Assembly (NCBI RefSeq): GCF_013009555.1
Contig: NZ_CP046176.1
Location: forward strand, 713,501-777,500
Direction of reading: 5' to 3'
Length of the DNA stretch: 64,000 bases
Source of the DNA: Phocaeicola dorei
GTDB taxonomy: Bacteria > Bacteroidota > Bacteroidia > Bacteroidales > Bacteroidaceae
Shown: in pieces, positions 44,887 through 54,975 of the stretch
Numbering within the stretch: position 1 is the stretch's first letter
How the letters are laid out: each line of letters opens with the position of its first letter
Translations under genes and position numbers: made by a program
The notes under the pieces: generated by a model
Database searches by the model: none
What the model was told of the DNA's origin: nothing
Seen by the model: the letters and a program-made list of their open reading frames with translations, nothing else

Positions 44887-47831
44887 CACAAGAAGTGGCA
44901 GTCAAAGCAAACTTGAATATTGTATTGAAGTCTGATACAGAACAGCTTGAAGAGGTAATGGTGGTGGCTTATGGTACGGCGAAAAAATCTGCATTTACAG
45001 GTTCGGCTGCCACTATAAAAAATGAAAAAATAGCGACGAGACAAACTTCAAATGTGACAAATGCTTTGGCAGGTCAAGTAGCCGGAGTGCAAACTACGAG
45101 TAATAATGGTCAGCCGGGCAAAGATGCTGAGGTGCGTATTCGTGGTATTGGATCTATATCGGCTAGTAACAAACCTTTGTATGTGGTAGACGGAGTTCCG
45201 TATGATGGTGAAATTTCTGCTATCAGCACTTCTGATATAGAATCGATGACAGTGTTGAAAGATGCTGCTTCTAACGCTCTGTATGGTGCACGTGGTGCCA
45301 ATGGTGTAATTTTGATTACTACCAAGCGTGGTAAGAGTGGGGAAGCCCGTGTTACTTTTGATGCTAAATGGGGTATAAATAAACGTGGAGTACCTAATTA
45401 TGAAACAATTACGGATCCGGCTACATTCTATGAATTAAACTATTCTTCTATCTATAATGCTGATTTGAAAGGATATGCGGCAGCCGGAGACTTGGCTAAA
45501 GCTAATGCGTACGCTAATCAAGCGATGCTTTCTTCTACATATTTGGGATATCAGGTGTATTCCATTCCTCAAGGACAGCAACTGATCGGTATGGATGGCA
45601 AATTGAATCCTAGTGCGACATTAGGTTATTCTGATGGTACATATTATTATATTCCGGATAATTGGTCGGATGAAATTTTTGAAAATAACCTGCGCCAAGA
45701 GTATAATTTAAGTATTAGCGGTGCGACCGAAAAAATGAATTATTATATGTCGGCCAGCTATTTGGATGATAAGGGAATTGTTCCTAACTCTGGTTTTCAA
45801 CGTTATTCTGCACGTTTGAAAGCTGACTATCAAGTGAAGCCTTGGTTGAAAATGGGAGGAAATGTATCATTTACTCATTATGATAGCCGTGAACAGGATA
45901 CTGAGGGTGGTACCTCAAATGCAAATATCTTTTATGCGTCAAATATTATGGGAGCTATTTATCCTATGTATGTTCGTGATGCACAGGGCAATATTATGGT
46001 AGATAATCGAGGTTTCCTTCGTTATGATTATGGAAAGCAAGGACAAGATTCGAATGGTAGCCGTAATACTATTCCTAATGCAAATCCGTTGGCAAGTTAT
46101 ATGTTGGATAAAATGAAATATTCTGGTGATGTGGTTAGTGGAAAATGGTCTGCTGATATTGATATATGGAATGGAATCAAGGCAAAAGTGAATATAGGTG
46201 TTGATGTAAATAATGTGCGTTCTACAAATATGGTTAACCCCTTCTACGGACAGTATTCCGAAACTAGCGGAGTCGGAGGTTTGATCAGTGTAGCTACTGA
46301 GCGTACATTTAGTGTAAATCAGCAGTATTTGTTGACATACAACAAAACATTTAATGATGTTCATAATGTGGATATTTTGGCCGGACATGAAAGTTATGAC
46401 TATAAATATCAATATTTGTACGGACAACGTGAGAAATTGTACGATCCGAATGTTCCTGAATTAGGCAATGGTATTATGAACCAGAGCAATAATTCATATT
46501 CTCGTAATTATGCAACAGAAGGATGGTTGTTCCGTGCGCAATATGACTATGATGGACGGTATTTTGTTTCAGCTTCTTTCCGTCGTGATGCTTCTTCTTG
46601 CTTTCACCCGGATAATCGTTGGGGTAACTTCTGGTCTGTAGGAGCAGGATGGTTATTGAGCAAAGAGAGATTCTTGGAAAACCAGTCTTGGATTGATATG
46701 TTGAAATTTAAAATTAGCTATGGTTTGCAAGGTAATGATAACTTGATGTTCCAAGGTGGTTTGTACCGTAACTACTATCCGTATCAAGACCAGTATACAT
46801 TGGCAAACAGTAATGGTGATTTTTCAACTTCTTTATATTATAAAGGTAATAAGGATATTACTTGGGAAACTTCACATAGCTTTAATACTGGATTTGATTT
46901 TGCTTTTTGGGGTGGTAAGTTAGGTGGTTCTGTTGAGTACTTCTCACGTAAAACAACTGATATGCTTTATTTCAAACCGGTAGCAGCTTCAATGGGTTAT
47001 TCCCGCTATCCCGAGAATGTGGGTTCAATGGTAAACCGTGGGGTTGAATTGGATTTGTATTCCAATATAATTGAAAACAAGAACTTTTCCTGGAATATAA
47101 ACTTTAATCTTACACATTTTAAGAATAAAGTCTTGGAATTATCTCCTGAACTGAATGGACAATTGATTGATGGTGGTCGGATTTATCGTGAAGACGAGTC
47201 TATGTACCAGCTTTATTTACCTAAATATGTAGGTGTGGATTCTGAGACAGGAGAGAGTCTGTGGGCGCTGGTGACTCCGGATGAGAATGGTAATACAGTT
47301 ACAAAATCTTATTCTGTCGCTTCTGAAAACAGATTCGCATCAGGTGATATTCTACCTAAAGTTTATGGTGGTTTTGGAACAAGTGTCACAGCCTATGGCT
47401 TTGATCTCTCTGTTTCGTTTGCATATCAGCTTGGTGGACGTATTTTGGACTATACTTACCAAGGATTAATGGACGTAGCAGCTACAGGTAGTGCTTTGCA
47501 TAAAGATATGTTAAAAGCATGGACTCCTGAAAATAAAAATACGGATGTTCCTCGTATGAATATTAATGACCAATATACGAACAGATTAACAGATCGTTTC
47601 TTGACTAGTTCGGACTATTTAAGTTTGCAGAATATTACATTGGGTTATACTCTGCCAAAGAGTCTGACACGTAAAATGCAGATTGACGGTGTTCGTGTTT
47701 TCTTTGTTGCAGATAATGTGGCTTTGCTGACAGCTCGCAAAGGGCTGGATCCACGTCAAGGTTATGTGGCTGCTGACAATGTGTATTCACCTATCCGCAC
47801 AATTTCCGGAGGTATATCTTTAAATTTCTAA
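44844..47831 (+). CDS. silent 5'-truncated SusC/RagA receptor body (cassette D)
   Basis: SusC body of 995 residues, open from SSAKTLVVSFIGMATQEV. The plug (NVTNALAGQVAGVQTTSNNGQPG, RIRGIGSISASNKPLYVVDG) and barrel end in GISLNF. It lacks signal peptide and start. Joined to the active head it would give a 1062-residue receptor. It points opposite to the head, so a single inversion of about 10.4 kb would activate it; that inversion would also flip cassette C, the recombinase and the IS. SusD follows after 23 bases. A weak promoter-like element lies 82 bases upstream, but no translation start is evident. Confidence 0.88.
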   Translation, partial: SSAKTLVVSFIGMATQEVAVKANLNIVLKSDTEQLEEVMVVAYGTAKKSAFTGSAATIKNEKIATRQTSNVTNALAGQVAGVQTTSNNGQPGKDAEVRIRGIGSISASNKPLYVVDGVPYDGEISAISTSDIESMTVLKDAASNALYGARGANGVILITTKRGKSGEARVTFDAKWGINKRGVPNYETITDPATFYELNYSSIYNADLKGYAAAGDLAKANAYANQAMLSSTYLGYQVYSIPQGQQLIGMDGKLNPSATLGYSDGTYYYIPDNWSDEIFENNLRQEYNLSISGATEKMNYYMSASYLDDKGIVPNSGFQRYSARLKADYQVKPWLKMGGNVSFTHYDSREQDTEGGTSNANIFYASNIMGAIYPMYVRDAQGNIMVDNRGFLRYDYGKQGQDSNGSRNTIPNANPLASYMLDKMKYSGDVVSGKWSADIDIWNGIKAKVNIGVDVNNVRSTNMVNPFYGQYSETSGVGGLISVATERTFSVNQQYLLTYNKTFNDVHNVDILAGHESYDYKYQYLYGQREKLYDPNVPELGNGIMNQSNNSYSRNYATEGWLFRAQYDYDGRYFVSASFRRDASSCFHPDNRWGNFWSVGAGWLLSKERFLENQSWIDMLKFKISYGLQGNDNLMFQGGLYRNYYPYQDQYTLANSNGDFSTSLYYKGNKDITWETSHSFNTGFDFAFWGGKLGGSVEYFSRKTTDMLYFKPVAASMGYSRYPENVGSMVNRGVELDLYSNIIENKNFSWNINFNLTHFKNKVLELSPELNGQLIDGGRIYREDESMYQLYLPKYVGVDSETGESLWALVTPDENGNTVTKSYSVASENRFASGDILPKVYGGFGTSVTAYGFDLSVSFAYQLGGRILDYTYQGLMDVAATGSALHKDMLKAWTPENKNTDVPRMNINDQYTNRLTDRFLTSSDYLSLQNITLGYTLPKSLTRKMQIDGVRVFFVADNVALLTARKGLDPRQGYVAADNVYSPIRTISGGISLNF

Positions 47832-47854
47832 TTTAGCAACCTATTTTTAAGAAT

Positions 47855-49441
47855 ATGAAATTGTCAAATAAATATATAGCATTTGCAAGTGTCGCTTTAT
47901 TAATGGCATCTTGCGATTTGGATAAATTCCCTGAAGGAGATTACATATCTGAAGAACAGAAAGAAGATATAATCAATGGCAGACCTAATTTGATAACTGC
48001 TGAAGTGAATGCTATGGCAGCCAAATTAAATACTTTTGGTACGATTTCAGATGATGCCACTACTTATCATAATGATTATGGTATTCCTGCGGTATCTATG
48101 ATATTGGAATCAGGAGGGCAGGACTTGGTTGCATTGGTTAATGGATATAATTGGTTTAATACATCTCAGAATTATAGTGACAGAGTATACGATAGTTCAA
48201 GCGATGAATTGATTTGGAAAACGTTCTATAATCACTTGAAAGCTGCAAACAATGTACTGAAATTGATAGCGGCAGATACGGAAGATTCTTCTTTGAAGGT
48301 TTATCGTGGGCAAGCTTTAGCTGCTCGTGCTTATGACTATCTGAACTTGGTTCAAATCTATCAGTTTACTTATGCAGGTCATGAAAATAGTCTGGCAGTA
48401 CCTATTGTTACAGAAACAATGACTGATGAAGATATGCAGAATAATCCGCGTGCAACTGTACAGCAGGTGTATGACCAAATTATGAGTGACCTGAATACGG
48501 CTGCTGATTTATTGGCCGGGTATGATAATGGCTCAAACAAAGATCAGATTGATGAGACGGTAGTTTACGGATTGCGTGCTCGTGCTAATCTGTTAATGCA
48601 AAAATGGGCGGATGCAGCTAAAGATGCAGAACGTGCCATCGCTGGCGGTACACCTCAGACTTTAGCTCAGGTGTCTACTCCTACCTTTAATTCGGCATCG
48701 GCAAGTTCATGGTTATGGGGAGTGATGATTACGCCTGATAATGATGTTGTCCAGACTGGTATTATCAACTGGCCTTCGCACTTGTGTTCTTTTACCGGAA
48801 ACGGTTATACTTCAGGAGTGCCCGATGGATATAGAAAGGTGAACTCTGCATTATATGATTTAATACCCGAAACAGATATTCGTAAACAATGGTTTTTGTC
48901 TCCGGATAATAAATCTTCATTGATTGATAATGAACAGATTGAGGGTACTTCCATCGTTGAATATTTTGGTTTGACTCCGTATGTAAATACAAAGTTCGGA
49001 GCTTATCAAAGTATATTTGGTAACACAACCAATGCATCAGACTGGCCTTTGATGCGTGTTGAAGAAATGTATCTGATAAAAGCTGAGGCAGAAGCCATGG
49101 GTGGTAATTTGAGTGGCGGAAAGAGTACATTGGAAAATTTTGTACGAACATATCGGGACCCTTCCTTTACAAGTAAAGCTAATTCGGCACAGGATTTTCA
49201 GGATGAGGTTTGGTTGCAGCGTCGTATGGAGCTTTGGGGAGAAGGTTTCTCACTGTTCGATATCCTGCGCTTGAAAAAGCCGGTGATTCGTAAGAATACG
49301 AATTATGACCCGTCTGTACAATATAATTCAGCTGCAGAAGCACAAATCCTGATCTACCGGATTCCGCAATGTGAAATGGAAACCAATTCCGGAATCAGTG
49401 ATACTGATAACAATCCGGCGGCTCCACAACCACAACTATAG
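47855..49441 (+). CDS. SusD/RagB family lipoprotein (cassette D)
   Basis: 528-residue surface lipoprotein with lipobox LMASC near residue 20. Helical repeats include VYRGQALAARAYDYLNLVQIYQFTYAGHENSLAVP, and the C-terminal block reads LMRVEEMYLIKAEAEAMGGN and LQRRMELWGEGFSLFDILRLKKP. It ends in the proline-rich NPAAPQPQL. It follows SusC body D by 23 bases and is closed by a strong terminator, so it marks the right edge of the locus. Presumably silent in this configuration. Confidence 0.93.
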   Translation: MKLSNKYIAFASVALLMASCDLDKFPEGDYISEEQKEDIINGRPNLITAEVNAMAAKLNTFGTISDDATTYHNDYGIPAVSMILESGGQDLVALVNGYNWFNTSQNYSDRVYDSSSDELIWKTFYNHLKAANNVLKLIAADTEDSSLKVYRGQALAARAYDYLNLVQIYQFTYAGHENSLAVPIVTETMTDEDMQNNPRATVQQVYDQIMSDLNTAADLLAGYDNGSNKDQIDETVVYGLRARANLLMQKWADAAKDAERAIAGGTPQTLAQVSTPTFNSASASSWLWGVMITPDNDVVQTGIINWPSHLCSFTGNGYTSGVPDGYRKVNSALYDLIPETDIRKQWFLSPDNKSSLIDNEQIEGTSIVEYFGLTPYVNTKFGAYQSIFGNTTNASDWPLMRVEEMYLIKAEAEAMGGNLSGGKSTLENFVRTYRDPSFTSKANSAQDFQDEVWLQRRMELWGEGFSLFDILRLKKPVIRKNTNYDPSVQYNSAAEAQILIYRIPQCEMETNSGISDTDNNPAAPQPQL

Positions 49442-49455
49442 GGAATAACTGTAAT

Positions 49456-49494
49456 AAAAAAGAGGATGACGTTCAACGTTCATCCTCTTTTTTT
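49456..49494 (+). terminator. terminator closing the SusC/SusD locus
   Basis: Stem AAAAAAGAGGATGA (49456-49469) with TCATCCTCTTTTTT (49480-49493), 10-base loop, T run after it, 15 bases after the susD stop. Confidence 0.85.
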
Positions 49495-49496
49495 GT

Positions 49497-49504
49497 TATA
49501 TTTG
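49497..49504 (+). promoter_or_regulatory. -7 promoter element for hflX
   Basis: TATATTTG directly after the terminator, 29 bases before the hflX ATG. Confidence 0.6.
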
Positions 49505-49532
49505 TCGCGAACTTATTTAGATTGATAGATAA

Positions 49533-50786
49533 ATGAAAGAATTTGTAATTTCTGAAGCACAGGTTGAAACTGCCATTTTAGTTGGTTTGATTACTCAGAC
49601 ACAAGATGAGCGTAAGACCAAGGAGTATTTGGATGAGTTGGAGTTCTTGGCCGAAACGGCTGGGGCAACAGTGGTGAAAAGGTTTACTCAGAAACTGCCT
49701 GCTGCCAATTCCGTGACTTATGTCGGTAAAGGAAAGCTGGAAGAAATCAAGGAATATATTCATCAGGAAGAGGAAAATGAGCGTGAAGTCGGAATGGTGA
49801 TTTTTGATGATGAACTTTCTGCTAAACAGATACGTAATATAGAAGCTGAACTGAGAGTGAAGATCTTGGATCGTACTTCGCTGATTCTGGATATTTTTGC
49901 CATGCGGGCTCAAACAGCAAATGCTAAAACACAAGTGGAATTGGCCCAATACAAGTATATGTTGCCTCGTCTGCAACGTTTATGGACTCACTTGGAACGT
50001 CAGGGAGGTGGATCTGGTGCCGGTGGAGGTAAAGGCTCTGTGGGATTACGTGGTCCGGGTGAAACTCAGTTGGAAATGGACCGTCGTATTATTTTGAATC
50101 GTATGTCATTGTTGAAAGAGCGGTTGGCTGAAATTGATAAACAGAAGTCCACTCAACGTAAAAACCGCGGACGTATGATACGTGTAGCTTTGGTAGGGTA
50201 TACTAATGTGGGAAAATCTACTTTAATGAATTTGCTTTCAAAAAGCGAGGTCTTTGCTGAAAATAAACTTTTTGCAACATTGGACACCACAGTACGCAAA
50301 GTGATTATTGAGAATCTGCCATTTCTGCTTACAGATACCGTAGGATTTATCCGTAAATTACCAACGGATTTGGTTGATTCCTTTAAATCAACTTTGGACG
50401 AAGTACGTGAAGCGGATCTGCTGATTCATGTGGTGGATATTTCTCATCCGGATTTTGAGGAACAAATTTCTGTGGTTGATAAAACGATTGCTGATTTGGA
50501 GGCAGGTGGAAAGCCTACCATGATTGTTTTTAACAAGGTAGATGCTTATACCTATGTAGAGAAAGCAGAGGATGATTTGACTCCTAAAACCAGGGAAAAT
50601 ATTACATTGGAAGAACTGATGAAGACATGGATGGCGAAATTGAATGATAATTGTATCTTCATTTCTGCTAGAGAGAAAATAAATATGGATGAATTGAAGA
50701 CTATTATATATAATAAGGTACGCGAGCTACACGTACAGAAGTATCCTTATAACGATTTTCTTTATCAAACCTATGATGAAGAATAA
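49533..50786 (+). CDS. hflX: ribosome-associated GTPase HflX
   Basis: 417-residue GTPase that binds and splits stalled 70S ribosomes after stress. The N-terminal HflX domain (SVTYVGKGKLEEIKEY) and linker helix with the glycine-rich GGGSGAGGGKGSVGLRGPGETQLE precede the G domain: G1 GYTNVGKST, G3 DTVGFIRKLP, G4 NKVD, G5 ISA. Complete and of usual length. It is followed by the DUF4954 gene after 13 bases, so the two probably form a unit. Confidence 0.96.
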   Translation: MKEFVISEAQVETAILVGLITQTQDERKTKEYLDELEFLAETAGATVVKRFTQKLPAANSVTYVGKGKLEEIKEYIHQEEENEREVGMVIFDDELSAKQIRNIEAELRVKILDRTSLILDIFAMRAQTANAKTQVELAQYKYMLPRLQRLWTHLERQGGGSGAGGGKGSVGLRGPGETQLEMDRRIILNRMSLLKERLAEIDKQKSTQRKNRGRMIRVALVGYTNVGKSTLMNLLSKSEVFAENKLFATLDTTVRKVIIENLPFLLTDTVGFIRKLPTDLVDSFKSTLDEVREADLLIHVVDISHPDFEEQISVVDKTIADLEAGGKPTMIVFNKVDAYTYVEKAEDDLTPKTRENITLEELMKTWMAKLNDNCIFISAREKINMDELKTIIYNKVRELHVQKYPYNDFLYQTYDEE

Positions 50787-50799
50787 ATACATATAGAAA

Positions 50800-52785
50800 A
50801 TGAAAACTTATCGTTCACTTACACAAGAAGAAATACAACAATTAAAAGAGAGATCATGCACTGCGGTTGATTGGGCTGAAATTGAAGTAGTAGAGAACTT
50901 TAAGACGGACTATATTTGTCATACCCGTTTTTCTGGAAGGGTCAGATTGGGAGTTTTTGAAGACGAGTTTATGTTGGCGGGTGGCATGCGTAAACATTCC
51001 GGATTGTATCATGCGACTTTGCATAATGTAACGGTGGGCGATAATTGTTGTATTGAGAATATAAAAAACTATATAGCCAACTATATAATTGGGGATTATG
51101 CATTTATAGAGAATGTAGATATTATTCTGGTAGATGGCTGGAGCAAGTTTGGAAATGGCGTTGAAGTAGCTGTATTGAATGAAACGGGTGGACGTGAAGT
51201 GCCTATTCATGATCGTCTGTCAGCGCATCAGGCCTATATTTTGGCATTGTATCGTCATCGTCCTGAATTGATTTGTCGGATGAAAGCCATTATTGACCAG
51301 TATGCTGAAGAGAATGCTTCGGATACAGGTACTATTGGCCAGCATGTTACTATTGTTGATGCGGGATATATAAAGAATGTACGAATAGGTGATTATTGTA
51401 AGATAGAAGGGGCGGGACGATTGAAAAACGGCAGCTTGAACAGTAATGAGCAGGCGCCTATTCATATCGGCTATGGAGTGGTATGCGATGATTTTATTAT
51501 ATCAAGCGGTTCCAATGTGGAAGATGGAACTATGTTGACCCGTTGCTTTATCAGCCAGGCATGTCATTTGGGACATAACTATTCTGCATCTGATTCTTTG
51601 TTTTTTAGTAATTGTCAAGAAGAGAACGGTGAGGCATGTGCCATTTTTGCCGGACCCTTTACGGTGACTCATCATAAGTCTACTTTGCTGATTGCCGGAA
51701 TGTTCTCTTTTATGAATGCGGGTTCCGGCTCTAATCAAAGCAACCATATGTATAAGTTAGGTCCGATTCATCAGGGAGCTATGGAGCGTGGGGCGAAGAC
51801 TACTTCCGATTCTTATATTTTATGGCCCGCACGTGTAGGTGCATTTTCTTTGGTTATGGGGCGTCATGTGAATCATGCCGATACTTCTAATCTGCCTTTT
51901 TCTTATCTGATAGAGCAGCAAAATACCACTTATTTGGTGCCGGGGGTAAATTTGCGGAGTGTAGGTACGATTCGAGATGCTCAAAAGTGGCCTAAACGTG
52001 ACAAACGTAAAGATCCGAACCGTTTGGATCAAATTAATTATAACCTGTTGAGTCCTTATACTATTCAGAAAATGATGAAAGGGCGTAGTATTCTGAAGGA
52101 ATTACGTAAAGTATCCGGAGAAACCTCAGAAACTTACTCTTACCAAAGTGCGAAAATTAAGAATTCTTCTTTAAATAATGGCATTCGTTTTTATGAAACG
52201 GCTATTCATAAATTTTTGGGTAATTCATTAATCAAGCGTTTGGAAGAAGTTCGTTTTAACAGTGATGAGGAAATCCGTGCCCGGTTGATTCCTGATACAG
52301 AGATAGGGACAGGAGAATGGGTGGATATTTCCGGATTGATCGCTCCTAAAAGTGAGATAGAGAAGTTGATGGCAGATATAGAATCTGGAATTCTGACTAA
52401 TGTGGATCAGATTCATGACCGTTTTGTTGAGATGCATCGTAATTATTATACATACGAGTGGACATGGGCGTACGAGAAGATGCTTGAGTTTTATAATCTG
52501 CGTTCCGATGAAATAACGGCAAAGGATGTTATTGCTATCGTGAAGAAGTGGCAGGAGGCTGTTGTCGGATTGGATAAAATGGTCTATGCCGATGCGAAAA
52601 AGGAATTTTCTTTGTCTGCTATGACGGGGTTCGGTGCAGATGGATCACGTGAAGAAATGGAGCAGGATTTTGAACAAGTGCGTGGGGTATTTGAAAGTAA
52701 TCCGTTTGTGACAGCGGTGTTGCAGCATATTGAAGCGAAAACAGCGTTAGGTAACGAGTTGATAGAACGGATTGCTTCTATATGA
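50800..52785 (+). CDS. DUF4954 family protein (left-handed beta-helix)
   Basis: 661-residue cytoplasmic protein of a family common in Bacteroides. The N-terminal two thirds carry hexapeptide-like turns (VTVGDNCCIENIKNYIANYIIGDYAFIEN, GTIGQHVTIVDAGYIKNVRIGDYCKIEGAG, CDDFIISSGSNVEDG) that predict a left-handed parallel beta-helix as in acyl- or nucleotidyl-transferases. The C-terminal third is helical and charged. No catalytic motif with a known reaction can be named; a sugar-nucleotide or acyl transferase-like role is only suggested by the fold. It follows hflX by 13 bases. Confidence 0.85.
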   Translation: MKTYRSLTQEEIQQLKERSCTAVDWAEIEVVENFKTDYICHTRFSGRVRLGVFEDEFMLAGGMRKHSGLYHATLHNVTVGDNCCIENIKNYIANYIIGDYAFIENVDIILVDGWSKFGNGVEVAVLNETGGREVPIHDRLSAHQAYILALYRHRPELICRMKAIIDQYAEENASDTGTIGQHVTIVDAGYIKNVRIGDYCKIEGAGRLKNGSLNSNEQAPIHIGYGVVCDDFIISSGSNVEDGTMLTRCFISQACHLGHNYSASDSLFFSNCQEENGEACAIFAGPFTVTHHKSTLLIAGMFSFMNAGSGSNQSNHMYKLGPIHQGAMERGAKTTSDSYILWPARVGAFSLVMGRHVNHADTSNLPFSYLIEQQNTTYLVPGVNLRSVGTIRDAQKWPKRDKRKDPNRLDQINYNLLSPYTIQKMMKGRSILKELRKVSGETSETYSYQSAKIKNSSLNNGIRFYETAIHKFLGNSLIKRLEEVRFNSDEEIRARLIPDTEIGTGEWVDISGLIAPKSEIEKLMADIESGILTNVDQIHDRFVEMHRNYYTYEWTWAYEKMLEFYNLRSDEITAKDVIAIVKKWQEAVVGLDKMVYADAKKEFSLSAMTGFGADGSREEMEQDFEQVRGVFESNPFVTAVLQHIEAKTALGNELIERIASI

Positions 52786-52854
52786 TATTTTTGATGAGAG
52801 TATTCAAACTAAGATGAACATTCGGAAAAGTTACAGATGGTAGTTATATATAAA

Positions 52855-52890
52855 AGAGCCGTATGAACGCTGGAGTAGTTATACGGCTCT
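52855..52890 (+). terminator. terminator after the DUF4954 gene
   Basis: AGAGCCGTAT (52855-52864) pairs with ATACGGCTCT (52881-52890), loop of 16. It lies between convergent genes. Confidence 0.7.
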
Positions 52891-52928
52891 TGCTATTGGA
52901 TGACATTTGAGCTTGGACACTCCCTTTT

Positions 52929-54836
52929 TTATTTTTTTACCACAGGTAGTATAACTCTGCTTGCAGCTCCTTGCTGATGATAAATTTTGATTTTTTGTTT
53001 CATCACAAAATCTTCTACCGTACAATGATAGGTATCAATAAATTTTTGTGGATTGCGGTCAATAATGGGGAACCAAGAGCTTTGAATTTGAATCATCAGT
53101 CTGTGTCCCGGTAGGAATGTGTGTGCCACATCATACAGTGTGTAATTAACCGGAGTTATTTCTTCCGGTTTGAAAGGCAGGGGATTGTCGAATCCCTTAC
53201 GGAAGCGTCCTCTGAACAATTCGCCACGAATCATCAGCTGGTACCCACTCATTGGATAGCCACTCTTTAAATAATTGCGTGCAGTTTTGGAATATTCAAA
53301 TTTTTCAGGATATACATCAATTACTTTCACCATAAAATCAGCGTCAGTACTACTAATGGCAGTCATTAATTCCACTTCTATAGGGCCGGCCAGTGTCAAT
53401 GTATCACATAGCGGCTCCGTCATGAAAGTAATGACATCGGGACGTGAAGTGGCAAAGCGTTGGTCATCTACCATGAATTCTTTTGTCCGGTAAGTGGTAG
53501 GGTTTGCCGTATAGGGTACCGGACGTGACATATCTGAAATATATTCTGAATAAGACTCTTGTTCTGCCGGTGCTTGTGTGGATACTGATCCGTTTTTATG
53601 TATATAATAAGGTATGCCAGTAGTTTTTTGTACAGGCCATTCGTCGTATGTTTTCCATTCGTTTTCACCTGTATGGAATATATTTACTTTATGTTTGGGC
53701 TTTTCTCCCTTTCCTTCCAGGAAATATCGGAAAAAAGGATATTCTATATTGTCCATGTAATAAGCCGAAGTGCTTTTGCCGAAATACAGATTACCGAAAC
53801 CTTGGAACCCGCGTACTGTCCAGGCTCCATGCCACCAAGGACCGAATGTCAGATATAAATCTGTATCCGGTGATTGCTCTTTGATGGCTTTATAAAGATT
53901 CCAAGCTCCGTAACAGTCTTCGGAGTCATACAGTCCACCTACCACCAATATGGCGGGCTTCAAGTTATAACAGGAGGTACGTGCGTCGCGCTCTTTCCAG
54001 AAATCATCGAAATCAGGGTGGTTTTTGATATCATTCCACAATGTCTGTGTAGTATCACGTACCAAGTCGTCCACGTTCTTAAAGGTACCGAGTGTCAGAA
54101 AATCTGTGTAAACATCATTCTTTACAATTTGGTTCATCACTCCTTTCCCTATGTGGCGTCCTTCCAGTCTGGGAAGGAAATTAGTGGTTTGCAGCAGGGT
54201 GAAGGCTCCGTTGTGATGACGGTCATCTCCACGGAACCAGTCGGTGACGGGAGCTTGCGGAGAAACAGCTTTCAAAGCCGGATGATTGGAGGAAGCTGTC
54301 ATAGTGGCATAGAAACCATCATAACTGATTCCCCATGTTCCTACATTTCCGTTATTATATGTGTTGTGAATCAACCATTCTATGGTATCGTATGTGTCCG
54401 TAGCTTCGTCTATATTCTTTTTATCTTTCTTACCCTTTTTGTTTTTGTTGAGAGGGCGTACTTGGATAAATATCCCTTCACTCTTATGCCGTCCACGTAC
54501 ATCTTGGAAGACGATAATATATCGGTGCTCTATATAGTTTTTCAGATTAGTCCTGAAATGACGGTCAAATCCTTCTCCGTATGGGGAACAAGAGTAAGGG
54601 CTGCGGTGCATCAGGATAGGATGCTGCCTGCTGTTGTCTTTCGGTTCGTAGACAGCGGTGTAAAGCTTGATTCCGTCACGCATGGGAATCATGACTTCCC
54701 GTTTCGTGTAGATTTCCTTCAGTTTGAGTTCGATACTGTCCGGTTGGTTTTTTGCTTGGGTTTGTGTCCATCCTCGAGGGATGAGAAAGCATAACAGTAA
54801 TGAAGTAATAAATAATAATTTGCCTAATTTTTTCAT
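52929..54836 (-). CDS. secreted CocE/NonD family hydrolase (S15 X-Pro dipeptidyl-peptidase-like)
   Basis: 635-residue alpha/beta hydrolase with a signal peptide (hydrophobic KLLFITSLLLCFLIP, cleaved near WTQTQA). The nucleophile lies in GTWGISYDGFYA, near residue 190, with the family's VFQDVRGRHKSEG upstream and the C-terminal jelly-roll domain (LTLAGPIEVELMTAISSTDADFMVKVIDVYP, then HTFLPGHRLMIQIQSSWFP). The S15/CocE group includes X-prolyl dipeptidyl peptidases, cocaine esterase and glutaryl acylases; the exact substrate is not clear. A periplasmic peptidase is the likely role, alongside the S9 enzyme at 185-2626. Confidence 0.85.
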   Translation of the reverse strand: MKKLGKLLFITSLLLCFLIPRGWTQTQAKNQPDSIELKLKEIYTKREVMIPMRDGIKLYTAVYEPKDNSRQHPILMHRSPYSCSPYGEGFDRHFRTNLKNYIEHRYIIVFQDVRGRHKSEGIFIQVRPLNKNKKGKKDKKNIDEATDTYDTIEWLIHNTYNNGNVGTWGISYDGFYATMTASSNHPALKAVSPQAPVTDWFRGDDRHHNGAFTLLQTTNFLPRLEGRHIGKGVMNQIVKNDVYTDFLTLGTFKNVDDLVRDTTQTLWNDIKNHPDFDDFWKERDARTSCYNLKPAILVVGGLYDSEDCYGAWNLYKAIKEQSPDTDLYLTFGPWWHGAWTVRGFQGFGNLYFGKSTSAYYMDNIEYPFFRYFLEGKGEKPKHKVNIFHTGENEWKTYDEWPVQKTTGIPYYIHKNGSVSTQAPAEQESYSEYISDMSRPVPYTANPTTYRTKEFMVDDQRFATSRPDVITFMTEPLCDTLTLAGPIEVELMTAISSTDADFMVKVIDVYPEKFEYSKTARNYLKSGYPMSGYQLMIRGELFRGRFRKGFDNPLPFKPEEITPVNYTLYDVAHTFLPGHRLMIQIQSSWFPIIDRNPQKFIDTYHCTVEDFVMKQKIKIYHQQGAASRVILPVVKK

Positions 54837-54866
54837 GTATAATGCGATGTTATTTTAATGAGTTGG

Positions 54867-54874
54867 CAAAGGTA
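54867..54874 (-). promoter_or_regulatory. -7 promoter element for the S15-type hydrolase
   Basis: TACCTTTG on the minus strand, 30 bases before the ATG at 54836. Confidence 0.6.
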
Positions 54875-54930
54875 AGGACATTCCTTGAAAGTTTTCACGC
54901 TAATTAAGGAAAAATTTCGATAATAGTTAC

Positions 54931-54938
54931 TACCTTTG
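54931..54938 (+). promoter_or_regulatory. -7 promoter element for fumarase
   Basis: TACCTTTG on the plus strand, 37 bases before the fumarase ATG; divergent from the hydrolase promoter 56 bases away. Confidence 0.6.
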
Positions 54939-54975
54939 TCACACTAATAACTTTTAACTAAAAATAAGTATCAAT

